DNA of 64,000 nt, taken from NCBI GenBank assembly GCA_026008535.1, contig BRKX01000014.1, forward strand, positions 39,252,506-39,316,505, read 5' to 3'. Source of the stretch: Perilla frutescens. Its lineage: Eukaryota; Streptophyta; Magnoliopsida; Lamiales; Lamiaceae. Made by a program: the position numbers and the translations under genes. The first letter of the stretch is position 1. Every line of letters starts with the position of its first letter. The notes under the pieces were generated by a model that did no database searches, was not told the origin of the DNA, and saw only the letters and a list, made by a program, of their open reading frames with translations. Shown here piece by piece: positions 47,301 through 59,672 of this stretch.

Positions 47301-48355
47301 TAATCCAAAAAAAATACACAAAGCTATGATATATTACAAAAGAATAATACGAGCATCAAAACCAAATGTTCTAAGCAACATAATTAATTAATCTAAATAA
47401 CAAACTCAATGCATGAGATTCCAAACAACAAAACAAGCTTAGCACCAAAATCAAACTTTTTAAGCAACAACATTAAACATTATGAGCAACAAATCCGAGG
47501 CACTCGATTTCGAGCAACAAAACAACTTTAGGTAAAAATGAATAAATCATTGGTTACATAGGGTATAAACCATTGCTTTAAGACTAGTTGCTAAGAAACT
47601 AACTAAACACCTACTTTCGATGAGATTGCAATGATGCTTGCACACTTGATCGTAATATGGTTTTCACTGATAGTCTAAAAAATTTGTTCTCGCTAATTTG
47701 CAGTAGAAGACTAAAGATCGAAGTTGTATTGTTCTATATTTTGTTAGGTGAATCGATCTTTTGAAAGAAGTCCACATCCACAATTCAAATAGACTATTAA
47801 AAATATAAATAACAAATAAAAAAATTACACCTAATTAATTGAATAATCGAGAACTAATGGAGGTATGTACATGGATGATATCATCTTTCCTTCCTATCCC
47901 GATCAACGCATAAATCTTGCCCAATCAATTTACCTTACATAGAGAAAAATATGGAATCTCAAAACAGAACCCACCTTCACAATCACTGCGATAAATTAAA
48001 GAGAGAGATGAAATATAGATCACCAAAAAAGAGGAATATCCTAAATAGATCGTCGGTTGTGAGTTGGAAGAAGAATAAGAAGAAGAAGAAGAAGTAACCG
48101 AATGATATAATGAAACCAATTGAAGAAGATGGAAAAAGATTTATTTTGATATGAAAGAAACGTGACTTGTGCGATTTGATTTACAAAATATCTAATATAC
48201 CCTTATTAATATAATTCAGATTCCAATTAAATGCCAAAAGAAATGGCCGAATATTTTTTAAATTCCTAATCTGAACCGTAGGATTTGATAGATCTAATGC
48301 TAAGAATAGTCCATATTTCTCACACCAATACTTAGTCCCTATTTGAACCATATCC
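44382..48355. mobile_element. Large non-autonomous element with long imperfect inverted ends, 3974 bp
   Basis: Left end GGATTGGTTATAATAGGG...TGTGAGAAATAGGGAC and the complement of the right end GGATATGGTTCAAATAGGGAC...TGTGAGAAATATGGAC match over about 50 bp, with weaker similarity (GGTT(G/C)AGATTA) for another 50. Long ends of this kind suggest a Mutator-like element, but both flanks are microsatellite, so the target duplication cannot be read. The interior has no transposase. It includes a 76-codon open frame (44710-44940) with no family resemblance, a block of 540-bp tandem repeats, and a (GAA)n patch at about 48067-48093. Confidence 0.7.
45470..47105 (+). repeat. Tandem repeat array, unit about 540 bp, roughly three copies
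   Basis: The block AATAAAA(G/C)AATAA(G/C)TAATGCT recurs at about 45565, 46105 and 46650 (spacing 540 and 545). Between the copies the same order repeats: GACATATATTAATG, CCAGTAAATTTTAAGG-like, AATG(T)TGTCATTGG, ATATAAAATGTAA, GCATAAATTATAGTTTA, ACACATTGAATTCGATTAAA, ATGTGATATGTTTAGA, CACCATAATTGT. Copies have diverged by substitutions and small gaps, with no conserved open frame. Confidence 0.85.
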
Positions 48356-48430
48356 TATATATATATAGATATATATATATATGCTAATTTAAATGCACAA
48401 TTAAATGAATTAATATAGTTGCTAATATAT

Positions 48431-48653
<223 letters not shown>

Positions 48654-48789
48654 TGTTTACTTATTTCTCATTTCTATTTATCTGATTATAATTAAATTAT
48701 AAATGTAACTTGAATCTAAGGTTGAAGAAAATATTAATATTAATTATTTCATGTAATTTAAATTATTCATTATTTAATCATAATTCATG

Positions 48790-49050
48790 TATAAATTAGG
48801 TTTGGTAAATTTTCTATATCAACCTATATACATTTAATTTGGTATATGCTGGCATACCGGTATATACCATTAGTTCGGCATATATCACACCAACGATATA
48901 TATATATATATCGGTATAATGGTATATATCGATTTAACAGTATATCGGTATATACCGGTACAAAGGTATATGTCGAACCAACGGTACATATCGAAAAAGT
49001 TCAGTATACCGTCGGTATCCATATATGCCAGTATACCTCGATTTTTAAAA
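48790..49050. repeat. CGGTATA(TA)CCG palindrome-rich region, hAT-like subterminal sequence
   Basis: More than ten copies of GGTATA, TATACC and CGGTATATACCG in both orientations, as at 43560-43770. Probably the subterminal part of a related hAT-type element without surviving termini. Confidence 0.5.
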
Positions 49051-50108
49051 TTTCATACATGTCTTTTAATATTATTTTATCATATTTAGAAAAATAAATT
49101 AAAATTAGATTAAAATAATTTATTATTATTTCATAATTATTTTTATATTATTTATTTATTTTAAAAAAATTAAAAAATATATGTTGAAATCAAATTTTGA
49201 TAGTTTTTATAATTTTGTTGTAGAAAAATGAAAGTGATGCCAAAATAAATATAACATATAAATATATTCTAATAAAAATAAAATAATTATGTATTTGAAA
49301 TAATTTCATATATTCAAATTAAAAATTGAATAGATAAACTATTATTCTACAATGTAAAAAATATTTTACGAAGGTATACAAATTATTATATGTGTATTAA
49401 TTAAATACTTTAGAATAATTTTTTTAATAAAATAAATAAATTATAATTTGCTAAAACAAAATTAGAAAATAAATACATACTAAAAAAGAAAAATGCAAAA
49501 TGTAAAAAACAATTACGGCATGTATTGATTATATTAACTACTATACTTTAGTTAGTTGTAAATAAATTTGAAAGTACATAAAATATTGAATATTTTGTAA
49601 GATAAAAAATTAAAATAATACGTCATTTTTATTCTTGATTTTGCAGACATACCAATCATACGAATTGTCATTCCATTCCTAAGTTTATTATATAATTATC
49701 TAATTCCATTCTTCTATACCAACTATCTTTTTAATGATTGATTTTGTTTCCATTTAAACCTTTTCAGTTTCATTTTTTTAACAAGGGAATTGAATTATGT
49801 GTCTTCAGCGACGAAAATTTCCATGTCTAATATTTTTTAAATTTATTTTTAGCAATAATGAATTTTGATTCTTAATATTTTATTTTAGTTTTTAATCCAT
49901 CTCTAACAATTTGTATTTTTTTTCTTAATTTATTTATTGAAATTCATAAATAAAAAATTGTAATATATATATATATATATATAATAGAGACATATCATAA
50001 CAAATAATAAATATATAAATAAATTAACATATAAAATATAATATACATATATGTTATAATTAAATTTCATGAATAAAAACAACATATATCTATATATATA
50101 TACAAATA
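49051..50108. other. No gene recognised; very AT-rich, target region of copia element C
   Basis: Long A/T tracts and (AT)n at 49965-49983 and 50090-50100. No family resemblance on either strand. Confidence 0.5.
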
Positions 50109-50348
50109 TGTCAACAATCTCGGTCCAAAAATAGCCTTCCGTGAATCCTACAAAATCAATCAAAGGATTAGTGCCTAGTATAGAACTTGTTTCTTTAATT
50201 ATAGAATTTATTTTCTTTATGTACTTCCCTTGTAACCAATGTTGATACAAGCAATAGAATACAATTCAGATTCAAAGCTTTCGATTCTCTACAAACATTC
50301 AACTGTCTGCCCAATCTTCTTCAATCATGTTTTATCTTAATTCTAGCA
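50109..50348 (+). repeat. 5' LTR of copia element C
   Basis: Bounded by TG...CA. It has an 18-bp stretch around AATTTATTTTCTTTATG that the 3' LTR lacks. Confidence 0.95.
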
Positions 50349-50360
50349 TGGTATCAGAGC
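50349..50360 (+). promoter_or_regulatory. Primer-binding site of copia element C
   Basis: TGGTATCAGAGC, complementary to the 3' region of plant initiator tRNA-Met, placed directly after the 5' LTR where minus-strand DNA synthesis would begin. Confidence 0.9.
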
Positions 50361-50427
50361 AGTGGTGATCCTAGAGGATCATCATTGTTCTGCATCATCA
50401 TATACCAAGTGAACATACCCCAACACG

Positions 50428-51714
50428 ATGGCAGGCGAAGAAGAAAGCCCATCGAGCGCCCAGACATCTCTGCCTAGAGCAGAGATGCTGGCACAACAAT
50501 TAGCCAGCCTCTTACGCCAATTTAGCCAACCCACAACAGAAACAAGAAATCCAGAAAGCAACCAAAATCAAGCCGTGACAGTAAGCATCAAACTGAACGA
50601 GTTTAACTACTCATTGTGGTTCAGAATGATGCACTTAGCCATCGGAGGGAGGGGTTGCCTCAACCACATCACGGGCCATCCTCCTCCCCCCGAACCCACT
50701 GATCCAACATGCCACAAGTGGTACCAAAATGATCTCACAGTGATCTCATGGATCATTCAGAACATGGAGCCAACCCTAGCCAGCAACTATGTTCAATACA
50801 AAACTGACGAGAGTTTGTGGAAAGGATTAGCAACCATCTACAGTGTAAAATGAGATTCAGCACAAATATTTGAATTGACAGTTTAAGCCAACAGTATCAA
50901 ACAAGGGCAAGGAACTATTGAGAGTTTTTACAGCACGCTACAACGGATTTGGACAGAGATTGATGAAAGCCAGCCTAATCCGATGGAGTGTGAAAAAGAC
51001 ATCGGGATTTACCGGCGGCTACAATCGGAAACAAGGCTGTTCCAACTCCTGGTTAGAATCAGTGAGAAATACGAACCTGAGAGGCGTGATATACTGAAAT
51101 TAGACCCCCAACCGAATGCAGAGGCAGCGTACACCTTACTCCGACGAGGAGCAGCTCGGAGAGGGCTCTAAGGACCGGAGTCAGACAGAATTTCAAAACA
51201 GGGGATAGGCAGTGGGTTGATAACCCATCATGACAGCGAGGTGATTGGCATAGCGGTGAAAGGGTTTCAGCCTCCACCTCACCGGTCAGGCCAGCCTAAG
51301 AATTGCGGCAGCTCCTTATCCCGAGACAAGATCAATAAGTCAAAACTCAAGTGCTCCCACTGTGGAATGACCAAGCATACAAAGGAGACTTGCTTTAAAT
51401 TGGTCGGCTATCCGGAGTGGTGGGAGGATAACCACAAACCGTCCAAGGACAACCGCGGCAAAGCTTCCATCATGGTGGGTAACTTAGAGGTCACCGGCAC
51501 CGTGATCGGAAACAATGGTGGGGGGCAATGCAGCGGCAGTGGTGGAGATGAAGGGATGGCGATGGCGGCTAGGGTTTCAAGCTCAAAAGGGGACGGGTTA
51601 AATGAGGAGAGAAGGACAGAAGCTCTTTTTGATTTTGAAGGTACCAGGTCGGGTCAAGCAATGACTGACCCATCTAACTCTCTAAAATATTCCTATTTAT
51701 TTAAACATTTGTAG
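50428..51714 (+). pseudogene. Gag of copia element C, interrupted by stops
   Basis: ATG at 50428 starts a 141-codon frame with the copia gag core: VSIKLNEFNYSLWFRMM, GHPPPPEPTDPTCHKW and DLTVISWIIQNMEP. It stops at TGA 50851-50853. The same frame continues with matching sequence but a further TAA at 50884-50886 and another at 51169-51171. The last piece has the zinc knuckle CSHCGMTKHTKETC (CX2CX4HX4C, about 51349-51390) followed by GYPEWW, then a Gly/Ser-rich tail. All parts share one frame, so only point mutations to stop codons separate them. It would form the virus-like particle and package element RNA. Confidence 0.9.
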
Positions 51715-51765
51715 AACATGCATGTGTTACAAGCAGTAGACCTCAGGAATTAAACAAAAATTCTG

Positions 51766-54700
51766 CCTAGATATTTGACTGTGGTGCAACTGACACAATG
51801 ACCTACGATGCCTCAGACATTTGTGCACCATCTAAGCCAAATAAAACCCATGTTCAAATAGCTAGTGGTGAAATTACACCTGTAACTGGAGCCGGCACTG
51901 TGGCTATTTTACCTACTCTCCGTATTTCCAATTGCTTATATGTTCCTGCACTATCTCACAAATTATTGTCCATCAGTCACGTCATGAAGGAGCTAAACTG
52001 TACTGTGCTAATGCATCCTACATTTTATTTATTACAGGATATCAGGACGAGGACGATCATTGGACATGGCACTGAGCAACGTGGTTTGTACTACGTTAAT
52101 GAAATTACTCAAAGAGGCATGGTAATGCTGACTACCGGAACTGTTTCCCAGGCTGCTTGGCTTTGGCACCGCCGACTTGGGCATCCTTCTGTGGGTTATC
52201 TTCGAATTTTATTTTCTAAATTATTTTCTGCTTCCGATTTGTATTGTGAGACATGTGTTTTGGCAAAAAGCCATAGACAAACTTTTAAACCTAGTAATAC
52301 CCATGTGCCTTCTATGTTTTCTCTTGTGCATTCTGATGTTTGGGGTCTTGCACCTGTGATTGGTGGTTAGGGGTTTACGTATTTTTTATTGTTCATTGAT
52401 GATCACACATGTATGACCTGGGTTTATTTTTTGTGTCACAAATCAGAGGTTTTTTTCCAAGTTTTCTCATTTCTATACAATGATTCAGAACCAGTTTAAA
52501 ACCAATATCCAGACCCTCAGGTCCGATAACGGGAGGAATTTGTGAATTCTTCTATGACCAAATTCTTCCACGATAACGGATTAATTCACCAGACTACTTG
52601 TCCTTATACACCTAAACAAAATGGAGTAGCCGAACGGAAAAATGGAATCATTCTTGAGATTACCCGGGCCTTACTCATCAAGGCTTGGGTCCCTTCTCAT
52701 TTCTGGTCTGAAGCTGTTGCTACTGCTGTCTATCTTCTGAATCGGTTACCTACCAAAAGTCTTGATCTTCAGACCCCCCTTCAGTATCTTTCCAAGCTCA
52801 CACATATCCCTATTCCCCTTACTCTTAAACCTCGGATATTTGGTTGCTCTGTTTTTGTCCATTTACCCAAATCCACATGCACGAAACTGGATCCTTGTAC
52901 AGTTAAGTGCGTATTTATTGGTTATGGTATCAACCAAAAGGGTTATAGGTGTTATGACCCGAAGACCCGTCGTATGTTCACTACTATGAATTGAGACTTC
53001 CTTGAAACTGAGTTTTTTTTTATCATAACCACCTTAGCGGTCAGGGGGAGAGTCCTAAAGTTGACCCACTAAGTTGGTTACTAAGCTTAAGTAGCTTCCC
53101 GGAAGTGGTTCCAACAGAGACAGTTAAACGTGCCGCTGAGATAATCACTGAAATATCGGTACAGACCTCCGAGCAAGGTGAACCGGCCAGTTCTCCTCTT
53201 CCCAACTTGATATCTGAGGTAAACGATTCTTACACTGATGCTCATCCTATGGTTGACACTGATTTATCCAATCCTGATTCTAATATTGATCTCAGTTCTG
53301 TGTTGAGTACTGATCAGTCTGTTTCAGAGAGTCCTGAGTTACCTAATCAGGAAGCTCCAGAAACCATAAGACAGGATAAAGGGCGATATGTCCTGCTTCC
53401 ACGAAGCAATAGGGGTGTGCCTCCCAAGAGATATTCCCCAGAAAGAGTTGCCAGGAAATCCAGATATCCAGTTAGCAATGTTGCAAAGGGAAATCTCACA
53501 AGCTTAGCAGTAGCTTTTCAAACCACACTGTATGAAGAAGAGTGTCTACCAAAAACATTCAAAGAAGCTTTCTAGTCAAAACAGTGGACAGATGCAATGA
53601 AAAAGGAGATGGATGCTCTCGCCCGAAATAAAACATGGGAAAAATGCAAATTGCCATAAGGGAAGAGACCAGTTGGGTGCAGGTGGGTCTTCACTATTAA
53701 ACGGAAACCTGACGGATCAGTTGAAAGATACAAGGCACGGTTGGTTGCAAAAGGGTACACCCAGACTTATGGAGTGGATTACTCAGAAACATTCTCTCTA
53801 GTGACCAAGATGAATACAGTAAGAGTGTTACTCTCGATAGCAGCAAACAATGATTGGGCACTTCATCAGTTTGATGTCACCAATGCCTTTTTACATGGAG
53901 AGTTGACCAAAGAAGTGTATATGGAAGTTCCACCTGGTTTCAAATCTGAGTTTGGAGGCAAGGAAGTGTGTCGACTAAAAAAACACTCTATGGGCTCAAA
54001 CAATCTCTAAGGGCCTGGTTTGGGAGGTTTACCAGTGCTATGAAGAGCTATGGGTTTCGACAGAGTAACTCAAATCATACATTATTCTTGAAGAAATGAG
54101 AAAATCTCATCACCTGTCTGATCATTTATGTGGATGATATGATCATCACAGGCAGTGGCACGGAGGAGATTGGCAACCTAAAGAAGAATTTGTTCTTGGA
54201 ATTCAAGATAAAGGATCTAGGAGCTCTCAAGTACTTCCTCGGCATTGAAGTCCTTAGATCAGCTAAAGGGATCTTCATTTGCCAAAAGAAATATACTCTT
54301 GACCTCCTTACTGAAACTGGAATGCTTGACTGCAAACCAGTTGATACTCCTATCGCAGTAAACCATCGATTGCAGATTGTTGAGGAGGCTGAAACTGCAA
54401 ATCGAGAACAGTATCAACGACTGGTAGGGAAGCTCATCTATCTTTCCCACACAAGGCCTGATATCGCCTATGTAGTTGGGGTGGTCAGTCAGTTCATACA
54501 CAAACCACAGACAGATCATATGGAAGCTGCTCTCAGAATAGTACGATACCTTAAGGGTACGTATGGATATGGGTTGTTCTTTGGGAAGCATGGACACTCG
54601 AGAATATATGGGTACACAGATGCAGATTGGGCTGGAAATCTAATAGACAGAAGATCCACTGCTGGATACTTCACCTTCGTTGGAGGCAACCTTGTCACTT

Positions 54701-55125
54701 GGCGGAGTAAGAAGCAAAAGGTGGTGGCCCTATCTAGTGCCAAAGCCGAGTTTAGAGGTGTTAAGAGTGGAATAACTGAACTTCTGTGGTTGCAGAAATT
54801 GTTAATAGAAATGGGTTTTGGTCCGAAACAGAAGTGTCAGCTCTTTTGTGACAACAAAGCAGCAATTAGTATCTCCGAAAATCCAGTCCAACATGACCGA
54901 ATAAAATATGTGGAGGTAGACAGACATTTCATCAAGGAAAAATTGGAAGCTGGAATCATTGATCTTCCATTTATCAGATCTGAGGATCAACTTACAGATA
55001 TCCTAACCAAGGCCGTAAATTCGAGGAATTTTACAAGAATACTCGACAAGTTGAGTATTAGAGCTCCCACTACTCAACTTGAGGGGGAGTGTCAACAATC
55101 TCGGTCCAAAAATAGCCTTCCGTGA
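51766..55125 (+). pseudogene. Pol of copia element C (protease, integrase, RT, RNase H), several breaks
   Basis: Protease: FDCGATDTMTYD at about 51776-51812; the usual Asp-Ser-Gly is Asp-Cys-Gly. Pre-integrase zinc motif: LWHRRLGHPS and CETCVLAK (52160-52270). The integrase core has a stop near 52368, is out of frame to 52540, then CPYTPKQNGVAERKN and HFWSEAVATAVYLLNRLP (52600-52755). GYGINQKGYRCYDP ends it, followed by a stop near 52992. RT: GCRWVFTIKRKPDGSVERYK (53680 region), QFDVTNAFLHGEL (53868-53906), a frameshift near 53980, a stop near 54098, and intact catalytic YVDDMIITG (54127-54153). RNase H: YTDADWAGN, FCDNKAAISISENP, DILTKAV (to 55020), ending at 55123-55125. The domain order protease-integrase-RT-RNase H defines copia. 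Frames 3, 2 and 1 are used in turn, so at least two frameshifts are present. Confidence 0.92.
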
Positions 55126-55311
55126 ATCCTGCAAAATCAATCAAAGGATTAGTGCCTAGTATAGAACTTGTTTCCTTAATTATAGCCTTCCCTTGTAACC
55201 AATGTTGATACAAGCAATAGAATACAATTCAGATTTAAAGCTTTCAATTCTCTCTAAACATTCAACTGTCTGCCCAATCTTCTTCAATCATGTTTTATCT
55301 TAATTCTAACA
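55090..55311 (+). repeat. 3' LTR of copia element C
   Basis: Bounded by TG...CA, preceded by the polypurine tract GAGGGGGAG at 55081-55089. Confidence 0.95.
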
Positions 55312-55459
55312 ATATATATAGATATGTATGTATATATATATATACATAATATATTATAAATATAATAGAATAAATAATAAATAAATAATGTATATTTAAT
55401 ACAAATTTTATAATTTAAGTCATGTATTGAACGTATATATATTTTGCATAAATGGAAAT

Positions 55460-55752
55460 ATTAACATCGACAATCATTGGTATAGGCATGTCATAAAATC
55501 GAATCTCATGAGTAGCAATAAACGCCATTTAATCACTTTCTAAGCTTGATGTTTTGAGCAAGTTACTAATAGTTGGGCTAGAAGAACTGCCAATTCTATG
55601 GCTCATTCCTTGGCAAATTTAACCGTTAGCAACCCCGCGTTTTTCTCTTTTACCGGTGATGTTCCGAGTTTAATTTTCTCAAATGTTCCGTCTATTAAAC
55701 GACTTTTCAATTAATGATTAAGTAGCTTTCCTCAAACAAAAAAAAAAAATTG
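55460..55752 (+). pseudogene. LINE 3' fragment (RNase H end) with poly(A)
   Basis: The frame EQVTNSWARRTANSMAHSLA at about 55556-55617 matches the end of the RNase H region of plant L1-type LINEs (the xRRxANxxAHxLA motif), followed by FFSFTGDVPSLIF and a stop near 55712. An A-rich tail of 12 As closes it at 55739-55750. Upstream sequence to about 55460 is weaker. A short 5'-truncated copy, as LINE insertion commonly leaves. Confidence 0.7.
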
Positions 55753-58700
55753 CTTAAAATAATTTTTTGGAGACTAGTTTTAAAATTTAGAAAAATAATT
55801 TTCCTTCCTTAAATTTATTGACAACCATAACCAACGCGATAGAAGGAATATTTCGCTAATTTATTTGAGCAACGAATTTTTGATGATTTGCAATCTACTT
55901 TTTCATTGTTAAAACGCAAATTTGTAGTAGGGGTATGTATTCCACATCAAAATACGTGTCCAATCTTCTGTAAAAATTAAGCATACTTAATTTATAACAA
56001 AATAAAAAATTAGTGCTAAATATATCACTTGGGATCCTTTGTGTCATTCATTGTTACATTTCATGTGCCACAATTAATTTATATTTTAATTTGTTTAAAT
56101 TTTAATTTATTATGACCTTTTATTAATTTTAAACTTTTATTTAGAGTTCATCTTTCACAATTAGGATATATTAAAAAAATTAGTTGTGGAAAATGAAATG
56201 TCACAGAGGCTTCTGATCTGTAAATATATTATGTTTAAAAACCGCGTCAAATTTACAATATATGATTAGGATTGTCAATTTTTGTGTAATATGTGTAATT
56301 TACCCCAAATATTATGTAGTGGTGCACCGGTGGGGATAGTAAATCACATGGGAGATCTACAAGATCAATCATAGAATGATTAAAAAAAAAAAAAAAAAAT
56401 CAAGAAGTAACCAAAAAATATATTAAAAAGTTCATGACAAAAACAGTGAGTTTCTTTTTCTTTTTTCTTTTTTATTTTTTATAATTTGCAATGATGAAAA
56501 TGATGATAGGCCATGTGCACAAATAGGAAGAATATTACATGGAAATAGAAGAATATTGATGATGCCAAGAATATATATATCTAGTTTGGAATTTTTCCCT
56601 CAACGGGTAAAAGCGCATATCATATTCCACCGACTAAATTAAAAGCACCCACTCTCAAAATCTCTATCATTTCTTTAAAAGACTTTTATTTTTATTTTTG
56701 GTGGGCATTAGATGAGTTACATATGGGAGCATCATTCTATCGTTTAAAAGTGGAAATGCCCATTACCCCACTTTTTTTATGACTGAATCTGATTATCTAG
56801 ACAAATAAATAAAGTGGAGAGAGAAAATCATAGATGCATGTTATAATATGTCGGGTTTTATTTGGCTCATCTCAATATCATATATCATATAGGGCCCCAT
56901 TGTGTCTCCTATTATACATAGTGATTATCTTGTTTTAATTTCGTAAATAATCATTTCCACAGGATTTTGCTCACATTATTATTTTCTGGAAATAAATCAA
57001 TTAGTATGCCCAAAGCTATTAACTTTCCACTATTTTATTTTTTTTTAAACATGAACTTTAAAACGTGACACGTATAGCACAAATTTAAATTTTGTACATG
57101 AAATTGAAATTGACGTGGTGGTTGGGCTATTACACCAACAAGTAATGCAACTAATAGAATGTTGTCGGACGTTCTACACGTGCTAGCCCGAAAACCACAT
57201 CAGTTTTAGTATTGTCTAATTTCAATTTCATATTGTAATTTTATTAAAATATAATATTTTACTATTGGTGTTACGTATTAAAGTGGATGTTTAAAACCGG
57301 AATTAGTGCAAAGTTTATGGCATTTAGACTGATTAATCCAATAAAAAAATTAATATTTACCATCAAATTAAATACCATGGCTACACCCTCTTGTAGAGTC
57401 ATCAGTACAATTGTAAAAAATGTAAAACTTGGAATCGATAAAAAAAAATCCCATTTAGGATTCAAGATATTTGAGAATTTCCATTAGTGTACAGATTTAC
57501 AAGTGTGGTAAATAACAAATATATCTGTGATCATGAATAGACATTCTCCTCTCTGTTGTGAAGTGAATCTTTATAAAAGGATTTTGTGCACTATGTTTGT
57601 GCCAAATAGCTGAATCACTGTTAGCTAGCTATCTCATATATATATAAACACAGTGTAAATACTAAATATATACTAAGGTGAACAACAGATCAAAGTAACG
57701 TAGTTTGTCTATAATTTGTTGTCTTTTGACTATATTCAGTATATTATACCATTGGAAAGTCACATGGATCATGATCAAATTTACGAGTTATATAATTAAA
57801 CTTTTTGTATATATTTTGATGGTCCAAGTTAGATATATAATTTGTCTCTGGATTGACTAGATATGTAACATAGTTGAACTAAGTTTGCTTAAATATGAAG
57901 TATTATAACTTAAGGAATTTGCAAATTAAATTTGTTAGTTAATTATGTAGCTAACTTATATATGTCGAATAACTGACTTTATATTTTTAACATAAGAATC
58001 AATTAGTATATTTTGTTTAACTTCAATGTCTTTGCTTGTAATTGGATGATCGAGCAATTTCAAGTGAGATAAAGTAGGGAGTTCAGATAAATAGACATTT
58101 TATTTGAGAATTAATTAGTTAAACAATGAGAAGATCTTGAACATATAAGTGTGAATCATATCTCTACAAGTACATACAAAACTTTTTTGAGAAAGTTAAA
58201 AAAGTAAAATCGAGATTCGAGAGCTTAATGAACTCATAACATACAATATGGTATTACAATTTACATTATAGAACCACTATACCCGTGCTGCGCATGCCAA
58301 CAAAATTTTAAAGAATTTAATAAATCCAAACGTCAGCTAAATGGGCTCGTTGGACTAAGAATATTTTATTATTTCTGTGATTGCTAAGGACTCTTCTGGT
58401 CCTGAATTTTTTCGTTTTGTTCAGAGGTGTATTCTTTTTCTAATATAATTTTTTCTATTGTGAATTTTTAAAATTTGATAAGATTTCGAGTCCCTTGAAT
58501 TATCATCTTGTTATTTCTGGGACTTCTAAGTTTTGTCTCTTTTCTTTATTTATACAATTTATTTGTACTAAGAATATTTAAATTTAACCAACAAAATCTA
58601 GCAAGAAAGTCCATTTCTATGAAAATTCAAATTCACCATAATTGTACTAGCTTGCTAAATTCATGATTATAGTTTGCAGCGTGCACCAGTTGGACTTTAG

Positions 58701-58900
58701 TTTTGTGCTACAAGAGTCGGTAATTTGGGAAAGGAAAGTTCTATCTTACGTTGGAGCACTATTTCCGAGTAAATACTATGCTACTGTGATATCTAGAGAG
58801 ATGTCACAGTAGACTTATTGTGATATTTTCTATACTATCCCATGGATAACATAGAATTTTTCGTATTTTTGGATTGCATAAATCGTGTTAGAGTTGATAT
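55753..58900. other. No gene recognised; AT-rich spacer
   Basis: Long poly-A (56380-56399), poly-T and TTTTTC tracts. 57080-57230 has inverted AAATTGAAATT / AATTTCAATTT blocks around ACGTGCTAGC that may be a small MITE, but no target duplication was seen. No open frame shows family resemblance. Confidence 0.5.
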
Positions 58901-58909
58901 AACACAATT

Positions 58910-59325
58910 GGGCAAGTCTCCTGTACATAAGATGTACATCAGACAGTCAACGCGTTGATCGGGTCAACAACGCGTTGATCGAGTCAACGCGTGTTGACCC
59001 GATCAATGCTTTGATCAAAAAATCCGTCAAAATTAGTATCATTCATAATATTGAAAAATATCATTTCAAAGGCCCAAAAGTATCATTTGTATCAATAAAA
59101 AGTATTGGCCAGAAAAAAAAAAAAGAAAAAAACTGTTAAGATCAGTATCAATCGAAACACTAAAAAGTATCATTCAAAATTAAAAAAAAGTATAAGTTGT
59201 ATCCCTAAAAAGTATCACCCGTTTTCACGAATGTTTTGATCAACGCTTTGTCCGAGTCTAACACGTGTTGACCCGGTCAATGCGTTATCCGTCTGATGTA
59301 CATCTTATGTACAGGAGTATTTGCG
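58910..59325. mobile_element. Mutator-type MITE with perfect 9-bp target duplication
   Basis: The element is 416 bp. TCTCCTGTACATAAGATGTA on the left and the complement of the right end, ACTCCTGTACATAAGATGTA, continue to CATCAGAC, giving about 27 bp of near-perfect inverted repeat. AACACAATT flanks both sides (58901-58909 and 59326-59334); a 9-bp duplication is the Mutator signature. Inside are palindromic GTCAACGCGTTGA / GTTGACC motifs near both ends and AAAAGTATCA repeats in the middle. No coding region. Related pieces lie at 1130-1290 and 7660-8310. Confidence 0.92.
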
Positions 59326-59334
59326 AACACAATT

Positions 59335-59672
59335 TATACGATCAATGGGTAGATATCGATGGGAGATAGTAGAGTTTATCGGTAATGAGATAAATGTAAT
59401 TTTGTTATATATGTAGAAAGTGTAATTAATCTATGGTTCAATAGTAGCACCTTGATCATCACATAATTGTTCAACTTCTATTTTAATTTTTAATGTTTTC
59501 TAATTTAAGCTCAATTATGTTAAACTCATGAGTCCGGATACTCAATAAACGTGCAGAAATTCTAGAAAACTAAAATAAAAATTTGACAAAAAATTTTAAG
59601 TAAAAAAATCTAATGCAAATGCAATGCAAAAAAATAAAATAAAATCAAAAGTAACCACACTTTCCTCCTCAG
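59335..59672. other. No gene recognised
   Basis: AT-rich gap between the MITE and the gypsy LTR. Confidence 0.5.

Larger units (their letters stand above)
50109..55311 (+). mobile_element. Ty1-copia element C with both LTRs, 5.2 kb
   Basis: The 5' LTR (50109-50348, 240 bp) and 3' LTR (55090-55311, 222 bp) both run TGTCAACAATCTCGG...TAATTCTA(G/A)CA. They differ by about eight substitutions and one 18-bp gap. A primer-binding site TGGTATCAGAGC (initiator Met tRNA) follows the 5' LTR at 50349-50360, and a polypurine tract TTGAGGGGGAG precedes the 3' LTR. Gag lies at 50428-51714 and pol at 51766-55125. Flanking 5-mers AAATA and ATATA agree at four of five bases. Size and domain order fit the short-LTR copia lineages such as Ale/Retrofit. 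Stops and frameshifts make it non-autonomous. Confidence 0.95.
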
